DNA of 64,000 nt, taken from Caldovatus sediminis. GTDB lineage: Bacteria; Pseudomonadota; Alphaproteobacteria; Acetobacterales; Acetobacteraceae. The translations under genes were made by a program, and so were the position numbers. Of this stretch, positions 48,234-58,029 are shown piece by piece. The DNA lies in NCBI RefSeq assembly GCF_014644455.1, contig NZ_BMKS01000005.1, positions 62,001-126,000 of the forward strand, in the 5' to 3' direction. Positions within the stretch are counted from its first letter, which is position 1, and every line of letters starts with the position of its first letter. Under the pieces are notes generated by a model. That model was not told where the DNA came from and searched no databases. It worked only from the letters and a program-made list of their open reading frames with translations.

Positions 48234-49181
48234 TCAGGCATGCGGCAGCCGCAGCCCCGGCTCGTCCCACTCGAGCGCGGCGAGCCGGCCGGTGAGGGAG
48301 AGGGTGACGTAGGCGGTCCGCATGTCCGGCCCGCCGAAGCAGATGTTGGTCGGCATCCGCTCCGGCATCTTCACCACGCGCAGGATCTCGCCCGAGGGCG
48401 CGACGGTGCTGATCTCGCCGGCCACCAGCGTCGCGACGACGATGTTGCCGGCGGCGGTCACGGCGAGGCTGTCGAGCCGGCGGAAGCCCGGGAACTGGCA
48501 GACCAGCCGCCCGCCATGCGGGCTCGGCCAGGGCTCCTTGCGCAGCACGCCGGGGCCGAGCACGTCGAAGGCCCAGAGCCGCCCGGTCTCGGTCTCCGCC
48601 ACGTAGAGGGTCCTCCCGTCCGGCGAGAGGCCGATGCCGTTCGCCCCGCCGGGGACCGGATGCGCCGCCTCGACGATGCGCGATCCGTCCTCCGCCGCCC
48701 AGTAGACGGCGCCGTGGTCGCGCCCGCGCGGGCGCACCTTGCCGAGGTCGGAGAACCAGAACCCGCCCTGGCCGTCGAAGACCAGGTCGTTCGGGCCGGA
48801 CAGCAGGTGCTCGCCGCAGCGCTCGTAGAGCACGGTGACGGCGCCGGTGGCCGGGTCTATGCGCTCGATGCGCCCGCCCCGGTAGTCGGCGGAGGGGGCG
48901 ACGGGACGCAGCATCCCCGGCTCCTCGTGCCAGGCGAAACCGCCGTTGTTGGTCACGTAGAGGCTGCCGCCCGGGCCGAGGGCGAGGCCGTTCGGCCCGC
49001 CGCCGGGGCGCGCGATCACGCTCTTCGTGCCGTCCGGCGCGACGCGGGTGATGCGTCCCGCCTCGATCTCGACCAGCGCGACCGAGCCGTCCGGCATGGC
49101 GACCGGGCCTTCGGGGAAGCGCAGCCCCTCGGCGAGGATGCGCAGCTCGCGCGGCGTTTCGGCGGTGACGGCGTTCGGCAT
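48234..49181 (-). CDS. SMP-30/gluconolactonase-family protein
   Basis: This is a six-bladed beta-propeller lactonase-like enzyme of 315 residues. GLRFPEGPVAMPDGSVALVEI, GGGPNGLALGPGGSLYVTNNGG and ANGIGLSPDGRTLYVAETETGR show the repeated blades and metal-ligand Asn/Asp of SMP-30 proteins. NDLVFDGQGGFWFSD is the central metal-site blade. It is the first gene of the liv operon (100 bases before livK), suggesting hydrolysis of a lactone connected with the transported compound. Confidence 0.88.
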   Translation of the reverse strand: MPNAVTAETPRELRILAEGLRFPEGPVAMPDGSVALVEIEAGRITRVAPDGTKSVIARPGGGPNGLALGPGGSLYVTNNGGFAWHEEPGMLRPVAPSADYRGGRIERIDPATGAVTVLYERCGEHLLSGPNDLVFDGQGGFWFSDLGKVRPRGRDHGAVYWAAEDGSRIVEAAHPVPGGANGIGLSPDGRTLYVAETETGRLWAFDVLGPGVLRKEPWPSPHGGRLVCQFPGFRRLDSLAVTAAGNIVVATLVAGEISTVAPSGEILRVVKMPERMPTNICFGGPDMRTAYVTLSLTGRLAALEWDEPGLRLPHA

Positions 49182-49319
49182 CGCGGCATTCCCCCCATCG
49201 GAACCCGGCGATCATGCGCCAGCGGCGGCGCGGCGCGAAGCCCCGGCGGGGTGAAGCCCGGCCGGGAGGGGCGCCGATCGCCGCCCGCCCCGCCCTCGAT
49301 CAGCCGTGCGGCGGCGCGC

Positions 49320-50963
49320 TCAGCGCCGCCGCCAGAGTTCGACCGAGCCCCGCTCGCCGGGAACGGTGGCGGACAGGGCGTAGGCCTCGCCGAGCGCCGC
49401 GGCGACCATCGCCGCGGCCTCCGGCCGCAGCTCGCACCAGCGCCCGCGGTCCACCACCATGAGGCGGGGACGGGAGGCGAGCACGCGGGCGAGCTCGGCA
49501 TCGGCATCGAGGCCGGTCACCGCGCTCTCGCGCCCGGCGAGGTGGGCGGGGAAGGCGAAGCGCGTCGGCACGCCCGCCCGGGCCAGGAAATAGGTCACCG
49601 GGTGGTAGTTCACCACGTAGATGGGCTCGCCCGGCGGCAGGTCCGCGGCGATCAGGGCGGCCAGCCGCCGCGGCGGATCCGGCTCGCGCAGGCCGATCCC
49701 GTGCAGCAGGGCCGGCGCCGTCGCGCCGGCCGCCGCGTCCAGCGCGACGGCGCCGACCAGCCCGGCGAAGGCCGCCGCGCCGCGGCCGACCGGCGCGAGG
49801 CGGGCCAGGCGGCGCGCGCCGAGCGCGGCGAGCAGCGAGAGGGGCGGCAGCCAGATCAGGAAGTAGTGCTGGAAGAACCGGCCCGGCGCCACGACCGCGA
49901 CGGTCGCGACCGCGAGCCAGACCACGCCGATGCGGGCGAGCGTCGGCGCGCCCGCGGCGGGCCGGGCGCCGCGGCGCGGCCGCGGCAGCAGCGCAACGGC
50001 GGCGAGCGCGAGGGGCAGCGCGAGGGTGACCGCCGCGCCGAGCGTGATGCGCGCCGCGCGGACCGCCTCGATCGGCTCCTCGACATAGCGCATCGGCGCG
50101 AGGATGACGGCGTCGAGGAAGGTGCCGAACTCCCCCTGCGCCGCGTAGGCGAGGGCGAGCGCGGCGGTGGGGGCGGCGCAGAGCGCGGCGTAGGCGCCGG
50201 CCATGGCGAGCGCGCGCCCGGCCGGCAGCACGCCGCGCCACCAGGCGGGCCCGACGAGCAGGGCGAAGGCCAGGCATCCCTCCGGCGCCGCCACCGGCTT
50301 GATGGTGAGCGCGACGCCGATCGCGAGCCCGGCGGGCGCGAGCTCGGCCCAGGAGGGCGGCGCGCCGTCGCGGGCGAGCCGGGTCGCGGCGCGCACGCCG
50401 AGCGCCATCGCCGCGGCGACGAAGGGCGCGAACAGGATCTCCGTGTTCGTCGCGAGGCCGCCGAGCGTGACGCTCGACCCGACATAGAGCAGGCCGGCGC
50501 CGAGGCCGAGCAGGCGCGGGCCCCCCGCCGCCCGCACCAGGGCATGCAGGGCGAGGCCGGTCGCCGCCACGGCGAGCGCGCCGAGCAGGCGGACGGCGAA
50601 CAGGGTCTCGCCGAACGCCGCCAGGGCGCCCGCGATCAGCGCCGGCGCGCCCGGCGGGTGCAGGTCCCAGACCGCGACGAAGGGCCAGCCGCCCCGCAGC
50701 CATTCGCGCGCCTGGAGGACGTAGAGCCCCTCGTCGGGGTCTATGACGGAGGGGATGAAGGACGGCCAGCGCAGCAGCAGGGCGACGAGCAGGAGAACCG
50801 CCGGGCCGAGCGCCAGGGCCAGGCCGAGGCCGGAGCGCGCCCGCGGCGCGGCGCCCGCTCCCCGGCCGCGCGGCGGACGGTCGGCGATGCGGCGCGCGGC
50901 CGCCTGCGCCGCCGCGGGCGGCGCGAGGGTGGCGTCCGCAGTGTCGAGGTGCTGTCTGATCAT
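49320..50963 (-). CDS. ArnT-like GT39/PMT glycosyltransferase
   Basis: This is a 547-residue polytopic inner-membrane protein with about eleven to twelve hydrophobic helices. The first periplasmic loop carries the catalytic Asp-Glu of the family (PSVIDPDEGLYVLQAREWL) followed by AVWDLHPPGAPAL. The C-terminal part (about 440-547) is a soluble periplasmic domain. Such enzymes move a sugar from a lipid-linked donor to lipid A, glycan or protein; the acceptor is unknown. It is divergent from hyuB. Confidence 0.85.
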   Translation of the reverse strand: MIRQHLDTADATLAPPAAAQAAARRIADRPPRGRGAGAAPRARSGLGLALALGPAVLLLVALLLRWPSFIPSVIDPDEGLYVLQAREWLRGGWPFVAVWDLHPPGAPALIAGALAAFGETLFAVRLLGALAVAATGLALHALVRAAGGPRLLGLGAGLLYVGSSVTLGGLATNTEILFAPFVAAAMALGVRAATRLARDGAPPSWAELAPAGLAIGVALTIKPVAAPEGCLAFALLVGPAWWRGVLPAGRALAMAGAYAALCAAPTAALALAYAAQGEFGTFLDAVILAPMRYVEEPIEAVRAARITLGAAVTLALPLALAAVALLPRPRRGARPAAGAPTLARIGVVWLAVATVAVVAPGRFFQHYFLIWLPPLSLLAALGARRLARLAPVGRGAAAFAGLVGAVALDAAAGATAPALLHGIGLREPDPPRRLAALIAADLPPGEPIYVVNYHPVTYFLARAGVPTRFAFPAHLAGRESAVTGLDADAELARVLASRPRLMVVDRGRWCELRPEAAAMVAAALGEAYALSATVPGERGSVELWRRR

Positions 50964-51146
50964 CGCTCGCCCGGCGCTCTCCCTGGCGGTCCGCCCCGAT
51001 CTCGCGGGCGATGGCGGCCCCGCCTCCGCCGGCCGCGACCCTTCCGGCGGCGCCGCGCGCGCGCAAGCGACAATGCCGTGTTCCCGGCGCCCGCCGGACG
51101 CGCGGGGCGGCTTGACGGCGAGGTGCGCAGCCCCGACGGTCGCGCC

Positions 51147-52808
51147 ATGCCGCCCCGCCCCGCCGCGCCCGATCCCGTCACCCTCGCCGTCCTCGACAAC
51201 CGCTTCCGCGCCATCGTCGAGGAGATGGGCGAGGCGATGCTGCGCACCACCTACTCGCAGATCCTGAACTCCTCGCGCGACTTCTCGATCGCGCTGTGCG
51301 ACGCGCGCTGCCGGCTGGTGGCGCAGGCCGACCACATCCCGGTCCATGTCGGCGCCATGCCCTTCGCCGCGCAGGCGGTGGTGGAGGCGTTCGGCGACGC
51401 GATCGCCGAGGGCGACATCTACCTGCTCAACGACCCCTACCACGGCGGCAGCCACCTGCCGGACCTCACCGCCATCGTGCCGGTCTTCGCCGAGGGGGCG
51501 CTGCGCTTCCTCTGCGTCGTCCGCGCCCACCACACCGACATCGGCGGCGCGACCCACGGCGGCTACAACCCCGCCGCCACCGAGATCTGGCAGGAGGGGC
51601 TGCGCGTGCCGCCGATCCGCCTCGGCGAGGGGCGGCGGCCGCGCGAGGACCTGCTCCGCATGATCACCGCCAACACCCGCCTGCCGCGCGACGTGCGCGG
51701 CGACCTGATGGCGATGATCGGCGCCGCGCATCTCGGCGAGCGGCGCCTGCTCGCGCTGCTCGCGCGCCACGGCGCGGGGCTGCTCGACGCCGCGGTGGAG
51801 GCGATCCTCGACCTCGCGGAGGGGCACGCGCGGCGCATCGTCGCCACCTGGGCCGACGGCACCTGGCGCGGCGAGGCGTTCCTCGACGACGACGGCTTCG
51901 GCGGCGAGGACATCGCGATCCGCGCCACCGTCACCAAGCGCGGCGATTCGCTGACCGTGGACCTCTCCGAGAGCGACCCGCAGACGCCGGGCTTCGTCAA
52001 CTCCTCCTATCCCAACATGGTCAGCGCGGTGCGCATGGCCTTCGCCTTCCTGCTCGACCCGGAGGTGGCGAAGAACGACGGCGCCTTCCGCCCGCTCGCC
52101 GTGATCGCGCGCGAGGGCACGGTGGTCTGGGCGCGCGAGGGCGCGCCGGTGACGATGTGCACCTCCCACTGCTCGAACGAGATCGTCGAGGCGGTGGTGA
52201 AGGCGCTTGCCAACGCCTGCCCGGAGCGGGCGATGGGCGGCTGGGGGCGGCGCTTCCGGGTCGCCATCAAGGGCCGCGACGCGCGGCGGCCGGGGCGGGA
52301 GTTCGTCTGGCACATGTTCCACGCCCGCCCCGGCGGCGGCGGCTCGGCCAGGGGCGACGGCTGGTCCACGGTGGGCGAGTGGCACTCCGCCGGCGGGCTG
52401 AAATTCGGCTCGGTCGAGATGGCGGAGGCGCGCTTCCCGCTGTTCTTCCGCCGCCACGAGTTCCGCCCCGACTCGGCGGGCGACGGCCAGCACCGCGGCG
52501 GCCTGGGCGGCGAGCTCGAGCTGGCGATCGAGACCGACGGGCCGGCGGTGGCGAACACCGCGGGCGACGGGGCGCGCCACGGCTCCGCGGGCATCCTCGG
52601 CGGGCGCGATTCGCCGCCGCACGACTACCGCCTGCGCCGCGCCGACGGGACCGAGCGCGTGCTGCGCACCAAGGAGGTCGGCATCCCGCTCGCCCCCGGC
52701 GACGTGCTGCACGTGCGCGCCGCGGGCGGCGGCGGCTGGGGCCCGCCGGAGAAGCGCGATCCCGCGGCGCGCGCCGCCGACCGCGCCGAAGGCTACGTCA
52801 CCCGATGA
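51147..52808 (+). CDS. hyuB: Hydantoinase B/oxoprolinase-family subunit
   Basis: This is the HyuB-type partner of an ATP-dependent hydantoinase, oxoprolinase or acetone-carboxylase-like enzyme. It has 553 residues opening with VLDNRFRAIVEEMGEAMLRT. The blocks DHIPVHVGAMPFA, LLNDPYHGGSHLPDLT, RAHHTDIGG and GGGGWGPPEKRDP are diagnostic. The ATG at 51147 is the first start that leads straight into the domain. It overlaps hyuA by four bases (ATGA). Confidence 0.9.
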   Translation: MPPRPAAPDPVTLAVLDNRFRAIVEEMGEAMLRTTYSQILNSSRDFSIALCDARCRLVAQADHIPVHVGAMPFAAQAVVEAFGDAIAEGDIYLLNDPYHGGSHLPDLTAIVPVFAEGALRFLCVVRAHHTDIGGATHGGYNPAATEIWQEGLRVPPIRLGEGRRPREDLLRMITANTRLPRDVRGDLMAMIGAAHLGERRLLALLARHGAGLLDAAVEAILDLAEGHARRIVATWADGTWRGEAFLDDDGFGGEDIAIRATVTKRGDSLTVDLSESDPQTPGFVNSSYPNMVSAVRMAFAFLLDPEVAKNDGAFRPLAVIAREGTVVWAREGAPVTMCTSHCSNEIVEAVVKALANACPERAMGGWGRRFRVAIKGRDARRPGREFVWHMFHARPGGGGSARGDGWSTVGEWHSAGGLKFGSVEMAEARFPLFFRRHEFRPDSAGDGQHRGGLGGELELAIETDGPAVANTAGDGARHGSAGILGGRDSPPHDYRLRRADGTERVLRTKEVGIPLAPGDVLHVRAAGGGGWGPPEKRDPAARAADRAEGYVTR

Positions 52809-54871
52809 GCGGCTTCCGCATCGGCATCGACGTCGGCGGCACCTTCACCGACGTCGTCTGCATCGGCCCGGACGGCCGCACCACCCTCGCCAAGGCCGCG
52901 AGCACGCCGGCCGACCAGAGCGAGGGCGTGGTCGCGGCGCTCGGCGTGCTCGCCGCGGCGCTCGGCCTCCCCCTCCCCGACCTGCTCGCGCGCACCGAGC
53001 GCATCGTCCACGGCACCACCGTCGCCACCAACGCGCTGCTCGAGCGCAAGGGCGCGCGCGTCGCCATGCTCACCACCGCGGGGCATCGCGACGTGATCGA
53101 GATGCGCGAGGGCCTGAAGCCCGAGCGCTACGACCTGCGCCTCCCCCCCCCGCCGCCGCTGGTGCCGCGCCGCCTGCGCCTGCCCGTGCGCGAGCGCCTG
53201 CGCGTGGACGGGCGCGTCGAGGTGCCGCTCGACGAGGCCTCGCTCGCCGAGGCGATCGCGGCGCTCGCCGCGGAGCAGGTGGAGGCGGTCGCGGTCTGCT
53301 TCCTCCACTCCTGGCGCGACCCGTCGCACGAGCGGCGCGCCGGCGAGGCGGTGGCGAAGGCGCTGCCCGGCGTCTACGTCACCCTCTCCGCCGAGGTGCT
53401 GCCGCAGATCAAGGAGTTCGAGCGCTTCTCGACCGCCGCGGTGAACGCCTATGTCGGCCCGGTCGTCGCGCGCTACCTCTCGCGCCTGCGCGAGCGGCTC
53501 GGCGGGGCGGGCTACGCGGGGCCGGTGTTCGTCATCCTCTCGCACGGCGGCGTCGCCCCGGTCGAGGAGGCGGCGCGGCTCGCCGCCGGCACCGCGCTCT
53601 CCGGCCCGGCGGGCGGCGTGGCGGCGGCGCTGGCGCTGGCACGGCGCGGGCTCGCCGCCAACCTCGTCACCTTCGACGTCGGCGGCACCTCCACCGACAT
53701 CGCGCTGGTCACGGAGGGCGAGGCGGCGCTCGGCCGCGGCCGCACGGTGGGCGGCGAGCGGATCGCGCTGGAGAGCCTCGACATCATCACCCTCGGCGCC
53801 GGCGGCGGCTCGATCGCGCATCTCGGCCCGGGCGGCACGCTGCGGGTCGGGCCGCGGAGCGCCGGCGCCGCCCCGGGGCCGGTCTGCTACGGCCAGGGCG
53901 GCAGCGAGCCGACCGTGACCGACGCCAACCTGCTGCTCGGCTATCTCGACCCGGCGAACTTCCTCGGCGGGCGGCGGCGGCTCGATCGCGCGGCGGCGGA
54001 GCGGGCCTTCGCCGCGCTCGGCGCGCGCCTCGGCCTCGACGCGATGCAGGCGGCGGCGGGCACGCACCGGCTCGCCAACGTGCACATGGCCGACGGCATC
54101 CGCCTCGCCACCGTGCGCCGCGGGGTGGACCCGCGCGACTACACGCTGCTCGGCTTCGGCGGCGCCGCCGGGCTGCACGTCAGCGCCGTGGCGCGCGAGC
54201 TCGGCATCCGCCGCGTCGCCGTGCCGCTCTTCGCCGCCGGGCTCTCGGCCTGGGGGATGCTGCACACCGACCTGCGCTACGAGGTGGCGCGCAGCGAGGC
54301 CGATGCCGCCGGCGTGCCCGCCGACGACGCCCTGCGCGCGACCTACGCCGCGCTGGAGGAGGAGGGCCGCGCCCGCGTCGCCGCCTGGTTCGGCGGCGCG
54401 GTCGAGACGCGCCGCGCCGCCGACATGCGCTACGGCGAGCAGGTGTTCGAGATCGCCGTGCCGCTCGACGGGCTCGACTGGGACTCGCCGGGCTTGGCGG
54501 AGCGCGTGCGCGAGGCCTTCCACCGCCGCCACGAGGCGCTGTTCACCTACGCGCTGCGCGGCGAGGAGGTGGTGCTGGTGAACGCCCGCGTCGCCGTCGT
54601 CGGCCGCCTGCCGCCGATGCCGGCGCCGGAGGCGCCCGCCGCCGCCGCGCCCGCCGCGCCGGTCGCGCGGCGGCGCATCCTGCTCGCCGACGGCGGCGCG
54701 GCGGAGGCGCCGGTGTTCGACTTCGCCGCCCTCGCCCCCGATCAGCGCCTGGACGGCCCGGCGATCGTCGAGAGCGACACGACGACCGTGCTGCTGCTCC
54801 CCGGCGACGCGGCGCGGATGGATGCGCGCGGCTGGCTGGAGGTGGCGGTGCCGGCCGCCGCCGCCCTGTAG
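52805..54871 (+). CDS. hyuA: Hydantoinase A/oxoprolinase-family subunit
   Basis: This is the ATP-binding HyuA partner, 688 residues with an actin-like (ASKHA) fold. IGIDVGGTFTDVVCIG is the first phosphate loop, VHGTTVATNALLERKGARV follows, and VTFDVGGTSTDIALV is the second phosphate loop. SGPAGGVAAALALAR and LLGFGGAAGLHVSAVAREL complete the pattern. The substrate (hydantoin, 5-oxoproline or a ketone) cannot be told. The pair is monocistronic with no transporter on the same strand. Confidence 0.92.
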   Translation: MSGFRIGIDVGGTFTDVVCIGPDGRTTLAKAASTPADQSEGVVAALGVLAAALGLPLPDLLARTERIVHGTTVATNALLERKGARVAMLTTAGHRDVIEMREGLKPERYDLRLPPPPPLVPRRLRLPVRERLRVDGRVEVPLDEASLAEAIAALAAEQVEAVAVCFLHSWRDPSHERRAGEAVAKALPGVYVTLSAEVLPQIKEFERFSTAAVNAYVGPVVARYLSRLRERLGGAGYAGPVFVILSHGGVAPVEEAARLAAGTALSGPAGGVAAALALARRGLAANLVTFDVGGTSTDIALVTEGEAALGRGRTVGGERIALESLDIITLGAGGGSIAHLGPGGTLRVGPRSAGAAPGPVCYGQGGSEPTVTDANLLLGYLDPANFLGGRRRLDRAAAERAFAALGARLGLDAMQAAAGTHRLANVHMADGIRLATVRRGVDPRDYTLLGFGGAAGLHVSAVARELGIRRVAVPLFAAGLSAWGMLHTDLRYEVARSEADAAGVPADDALRATYAALEEEGRARVAAWFGGAVETRRAADMRYGEQVFEIAVPLDGLDWDSPGLAERVREAFHRRHEALFTYALRGEEVVLVNARVAVVGRLPPMPAPEAPAAAAPAAPVARRRILLADGGAAEAPVFDFAALAPDQRLDGPAIVESDTTTVLLLPGDAARMDARGWLEVAVPAAAAL

Positions 54872-54883
54872 CCCGCGCGCGCC

Positions 54884-55651
54884 TCAGCGCGCCTCGCCGA
54901 TCGGGGCCACCTCGCCGGTGATGCCGGCGAGCACCTCGGCGACGTGGCGCACATGCACGGGCGAGCCCTCGCGCCGCAGCCGCCCGGCGATGTTGAGCAG
55001 GCAGCCCAGGTCGCCGGCGAGCAGCGTGTCCGCCCCGGTCGCCGCCACGTCGCGCGCCTTGTCGGCGACCATGCGGGTCGAGATGTCCGGATACTTGACG
55101 CAGAAGGTGCCGCCGAAGCCGCAGCACACCTCGGGCTCCGCCAGCTCCTTCAGCGTCAGCCCGCGCACCGAGGCGAGCAGCCGGCGCGGCTGGTCGCGGA
55201 TGCCGAGCTCGCGCAGGCCGGAGCAGGAGTCGTGGTAGGCGGCGACGCCGTCGTACTGCGCCTCGACCCGCTCCACCCCCATCACGTCGGCGAGGAAGGA
55301 GACCAGCTCGTGCGTCTTCGCCGCCAGCCGCTCGGCGCGGGCGCGCTCCTGCGGGTCGTCGGCGAAGAGCGCGGGGTAGTGGTGCCGGATCATCGCCGCG
55401 CAGGACCCGGAGGGCGCGACGGTGTGGTCGTAGGGCAGGAACTCCTCGATCACCCGGCGGGCGAGGTCGCGCGCATCGGCGCGGTCGCCGGAATTGTAGG
55501 CGGGCTGGCCGCAGCAGGTCTGGCCGCGCGGCACCACCACCTCGCAGCCCGCGCGTTCCAGCAGGCGCAGCGCGGCGAAGCCGACGCTCGGCCGGTAGAG
55601 GTCCACGAGGCAGGTGACGAAGAGCGCGACGCGGGGTCTGCGGACGGGCAT
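54884..55651 (-). CDS. lutA: LutA/YkgE-type Cys-rich iron-sulfur protein
   Basis: This 255-residue protein has two CCG domains. The first has FVTCLVDLYRP and GQTCCGQPAYNSGD; the second has YHDSCSGLREL and EVCCGFGGTFCVKYPDIS. These are the hallmarks of LutA/YkgE and related heterodisulfide-reductase-D-like proteins. LutA is the missing partner of the lutBC pair about 34 kb to the left. Whether this copy serves that complex or a glycolate-type oxidase is unknown. It is tail to tail with hyuA. Confidence 0.82.
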   Translation of the reverse strand: MPVRRPRVALFVTCLVDLYRPSVGFAALRLLERAGCEVVVPRGQTCCGQPAYNSGDRADARDLARRVIEEFLPYDHTVAPSGSCAAMIRHHYPALFADDPQERARAERLAAKTHELVSFLADVMGVERVEAQYDGVAAYHDSCSGLRELGIRDQPRRLLASVRGLTLKELAEPEVCCGFGGTFCVKYPDISTRMVADKARDVAATGADTLLAGDLGCLLNIAGRLRREGSPVHVRHVAEVLAGITGEVAPIGEAR

Positions 55652-55710
55652 GGCGTTCCTGTAGTGGCATCCGCCGGCCGCGGCGTCGAGGCCGCTCCGG
55701 TCCGGACCCC

Positions 55711-57081
55711 TTACGGGCGAGGCGGCGGCTCGTGGTATTCCGCCATCTCCGTCGCGCCCTGGCGCGGCAGCAGCACGAACATCTCGACCGGCTCGCGCAT
55801 CCGCCCGGCGCGGTCCCCGGCCTCCGGTCCCCAGCCCACGAACAGGTCGCCCCGCGCCGGCCCGCGGATCGCCCCGCCGGTGTCCTGCGCCACCACCAGC
55901 CGGCGCAGCGGCGGCGCCGCGCGTTCGCCCTCCCCCTCGCGCGCCCGTGTCGCGACGAAGACGGGCGCCCCGAGCGGCACGAAGGCCGGGTCCACTGCGA
56001 TCGAGCGCATCGGCGTCAGCGGCACGCCGAGCGCGCCGATCGGCCCCTGGTCCGGCCGCAGCCCCTCCACCAGGCGGAAGAAGACGAAGGAGGGATTCTC
56101 GCGCATCAGCCGCATGCCGCGCTCCCAGCCCTCCCAGTCGGAGGCGTTCAGCCAGTCGCGGATGGCCTGCATGGACATGCGTTCGCGCGGAATCTCGCCG
56201 CGCTCGATCAGGGTCCGCCCGATCGCGTGGTAGGGACGGCCGTTCTGTCCGGCGTAGCCGACGCGCAGCAGCGTGCCGTCCCGCAGCACCACCCGGCCGG
56301 AGCCCTGGATGTGCAGGAAGAAGGCCTCGACCGGATCGTCCACGTAGACGAGCTCGAGGCCGCGGCCGGCGAGCGCCCCGTCCTCGATCTGCGCCCGGGT
56401 CGGCAGGGGCTCGAGCCGCCCGTCGCGCCACCGGCCGAAGGCGCGCCGCGCGGCGAGGCCGCCGGCCACGCCGCCCTGGGCGAGCGGGGCGATCGTCGCC
56501 TCGGCCAGCTCCGGGGGGCGGGCATAGAGCGGCACGTGGTAGGTCTCGTCGGGCTCCCGGGCGCCGCGAAGGACCGGCTCGTAGTAGCCGGTGAGCAGGC
56601 CGGGCTCGGCGACGGCGAAGGGCTGGAAGCGGCGCTCGAAGAAGCGGCGCGCCCGGTACTCCCGGGCCTCGGCGACCAGGCGGGCGCGCATCCGGGCCCG
56701 ACGGCCGTCGGCCGCGAGACGCGGTTCGGTCAGCCGCGCCAGCGCGGCGTCGAGGGCGGCGGCTCCGGCGCAGGCGTCGCGCCAGGCGGCCGGGCTGCCG
56801 CCGCGCCGCGCCGCCTCGCCCGCTCCGCCCAGCTCGCGCCCGGCCGGCATGGCGGCGAGGGCGCGGCAGCTCTCCAGCAGTGCGGGCAGCGCCTCGGACG
56901 GCCGGTCCTCGGCCCAGCCCGGCAGCGCGCGCCACGCGGCGGGCCGCAGCGGCGCCGGGGCCTCCACCGCCGCGCCTGCCCCCGCCGCCCCGCGAGGGGA
57001 GGCCGGCGCCCCGGCGCCGGCAGGAGCGGCCGGCAGCAGAAGGGCGAGCCAGAGCGCGGCGGCGTTGCGAGGGCGCGGCAC
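55711..57081 (-). CDS. mltA: Membrane-bound lytic murein transglycosylase A
   Basis: MltA cleaves peptidoglycan glycan strands to 1,6-anhydro-muropeptides. It has 456 residues with GTG start and a hydrophobic signal peptide (ALWLALLLPAAPAGAGA) but no lipobox Cys, unlike Escherichia coli MltA. The catalytic barrel has LLTGYYEPVLRGAR and VYVDDPVEAFFLHIQGSGRV; the 3D domain has VAQDTGGAIRGPARGDLFVG with the catalytic Asp. The Tim44-like gene lies 103 bases upstream on the same strand, a conserved neighbour. Confidence 0.92.
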   Translation of the reverse strand: MPRPRNAAALWLALLLPAAPAGAGAPASPRGAAGAGAAVEAPAPLRPAAWRALPGWAEDRPSEALPALLESCRALAAMPAGRELGGAGEAARRGGSPAAWRDACAGAAALDAALARLTEPRLAADGRRARMRARLVAEAREYRARRFFERRFQPFAVAEPGLLTGYYEPVLRGAREPDETYHVPLYARPPELAEATIAPLAQGGVAGGLAARRAFGRWRDGRLEPLPTRAQIEDGALAGRGLELVYVDDPVEAFFLHIQGSGRVVLRDGTLLRVGYAGQNGRPYHAIGRTLIERGEIPRERMSMQAIRDWLNASDWEGWERGMRLMRENPSFVFFRLVEGLRPDQGPIGALGVPLTPMRSIAVDPAFVPLGAPVFVATRAREGEGERAAPPLRRLVVAQDTGGAIRGPARGDLFVGWGPEAGDRAGRMREPVEMFVLLPRQGATEMAEYHEPPPRP

Positions 57082-57184
57082 AGCGCGCCGCAGGATACCC
57101 GCCTTCGGTGCCGCGCGCGAATCATGACGCGCGCGGCACGGGCCGCGTCGCCGCGACGGCGGGCGGGGCGGGGGCCGGCCCGGA

Positions 57185-57874
57185 TCAGCCGGAACGGGTG
57201 CCGACCAGCTTCCAGGTCGGGTCGCCGCTCGTCAGGTCGCGCTGGAAGGTCCAGATGTCGGTCAGCTCGGTCACCGCCTCGGTACCGGAGACGATCTCCC
57301 CGTTCGGGCCGGTGGTCACGTTCACCTGATCGCTGACGAAGCGGACCGTGACGTCGGCGACGGTGCCGCGCAGGTCGGCCGCCTCGATGGCCGTCTCCTG
57401 GACGGCGCGGATCTCGGTGCGCTGGCGCTCTCCGGCCGCCTCGCGCGCCGAGATGGCCTGCTCGAAGCCGGCATAGGTGTCGTCGGAGAGCAGGGCGCGC
57501 AGCGTGTCGCGGTCGCCGCGCGCGAAGGCCTCGACGATCATGCGGAAGGCGGCCTCGGCCCCCTCCAGGAAGCGGTTGGGGTCGAATCCCGGGTCGGCGC
57601 CGCGGATGCGGGCGAGCGCCTGGCCCACGGGCGAGCGCGGGTCGGGCACGATGCGGCGCGCCTGCCCGGCGGTCAGGGCAGGGGGGAGGGCGTCCGGCGC
57701 CTCCGCCTCGCCCGCCGCGGCGGCGCGCGGATCATAGCCGGCGGCGGGACGCTCCGGCTGGGGCGGCCGCTCGTAGCCGGTCCGGCGGCCGAGCACGCTG
57801 CGCAGCCGCAGCACCAGGAACGCCGCGACCATGGCGTAGAGGATCAGATCGATCGGGATGCCGCCGCCCTGCAT
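57185..57874 (-). CDS. Tim44/TimA-domain protein
   Basis: This is a bacterial Tim44-like protein of 229 residues, anchored by one N-terminal helix (PIDLILYAMVAAFLVLRL) followed by a Pro-rich linker. The C-terminal Tim44 domain (about 95-229) includes EGAEAAFRMIVEAFARGDRD, LRALLSDDTYAGFEQAI and DIWTFQRDLTSGDPTWKLV. In alphaproteobacteria it lies with mltA near secB and is suggested to act in membrane-associated protein handling. No secB is in the window. Confidence 0.9.
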   Translation of the reverse strand: MQGGGIPIDLILYAMVAAFLVLRLRSVLGRRTGYERPPQPERPAAGYDPRAAAAGEAEAPDALPPALTAGQARRIVPDPRSPVGQALARIRGADPGFDPNRFLEGAEAAFRMIVEAFARGDRDTLRALLSDDTYAGFEQAISAREAAGERQRTEIRAVQETAIEAADLRGTVADVTVRFVSDQVNVTTGPNGEIVSGTEAVTELTDIWTFQRDLTSGDPTWKLVGTRSG

Positions 57875-58029
57875 TCCATGGACTCCTTCGGCGCAGACTT
57901 AGGGACGCGCGGCCGCCGCCGCAACGGCGCCGGTCCCGTCGCTTGCCGGGGGGCGGCCCGGCACGGTATCGGCGGGCTGCGGGGCGCCTGCGTCCCGCGC
58001 CGCCACCCCATGCCGGTCCCAGCGCCCCG

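Noticed and set aside
47211-52808. A very long plus-strand open frame (about 1,865 codons)
   Set aside because: Only the last 553 codons (hyuB) are real. The rest is antisense to livK, SMP-30 and the glycosyltransferase and is low-complexity Arg/Ala/Gly shadow sequence.
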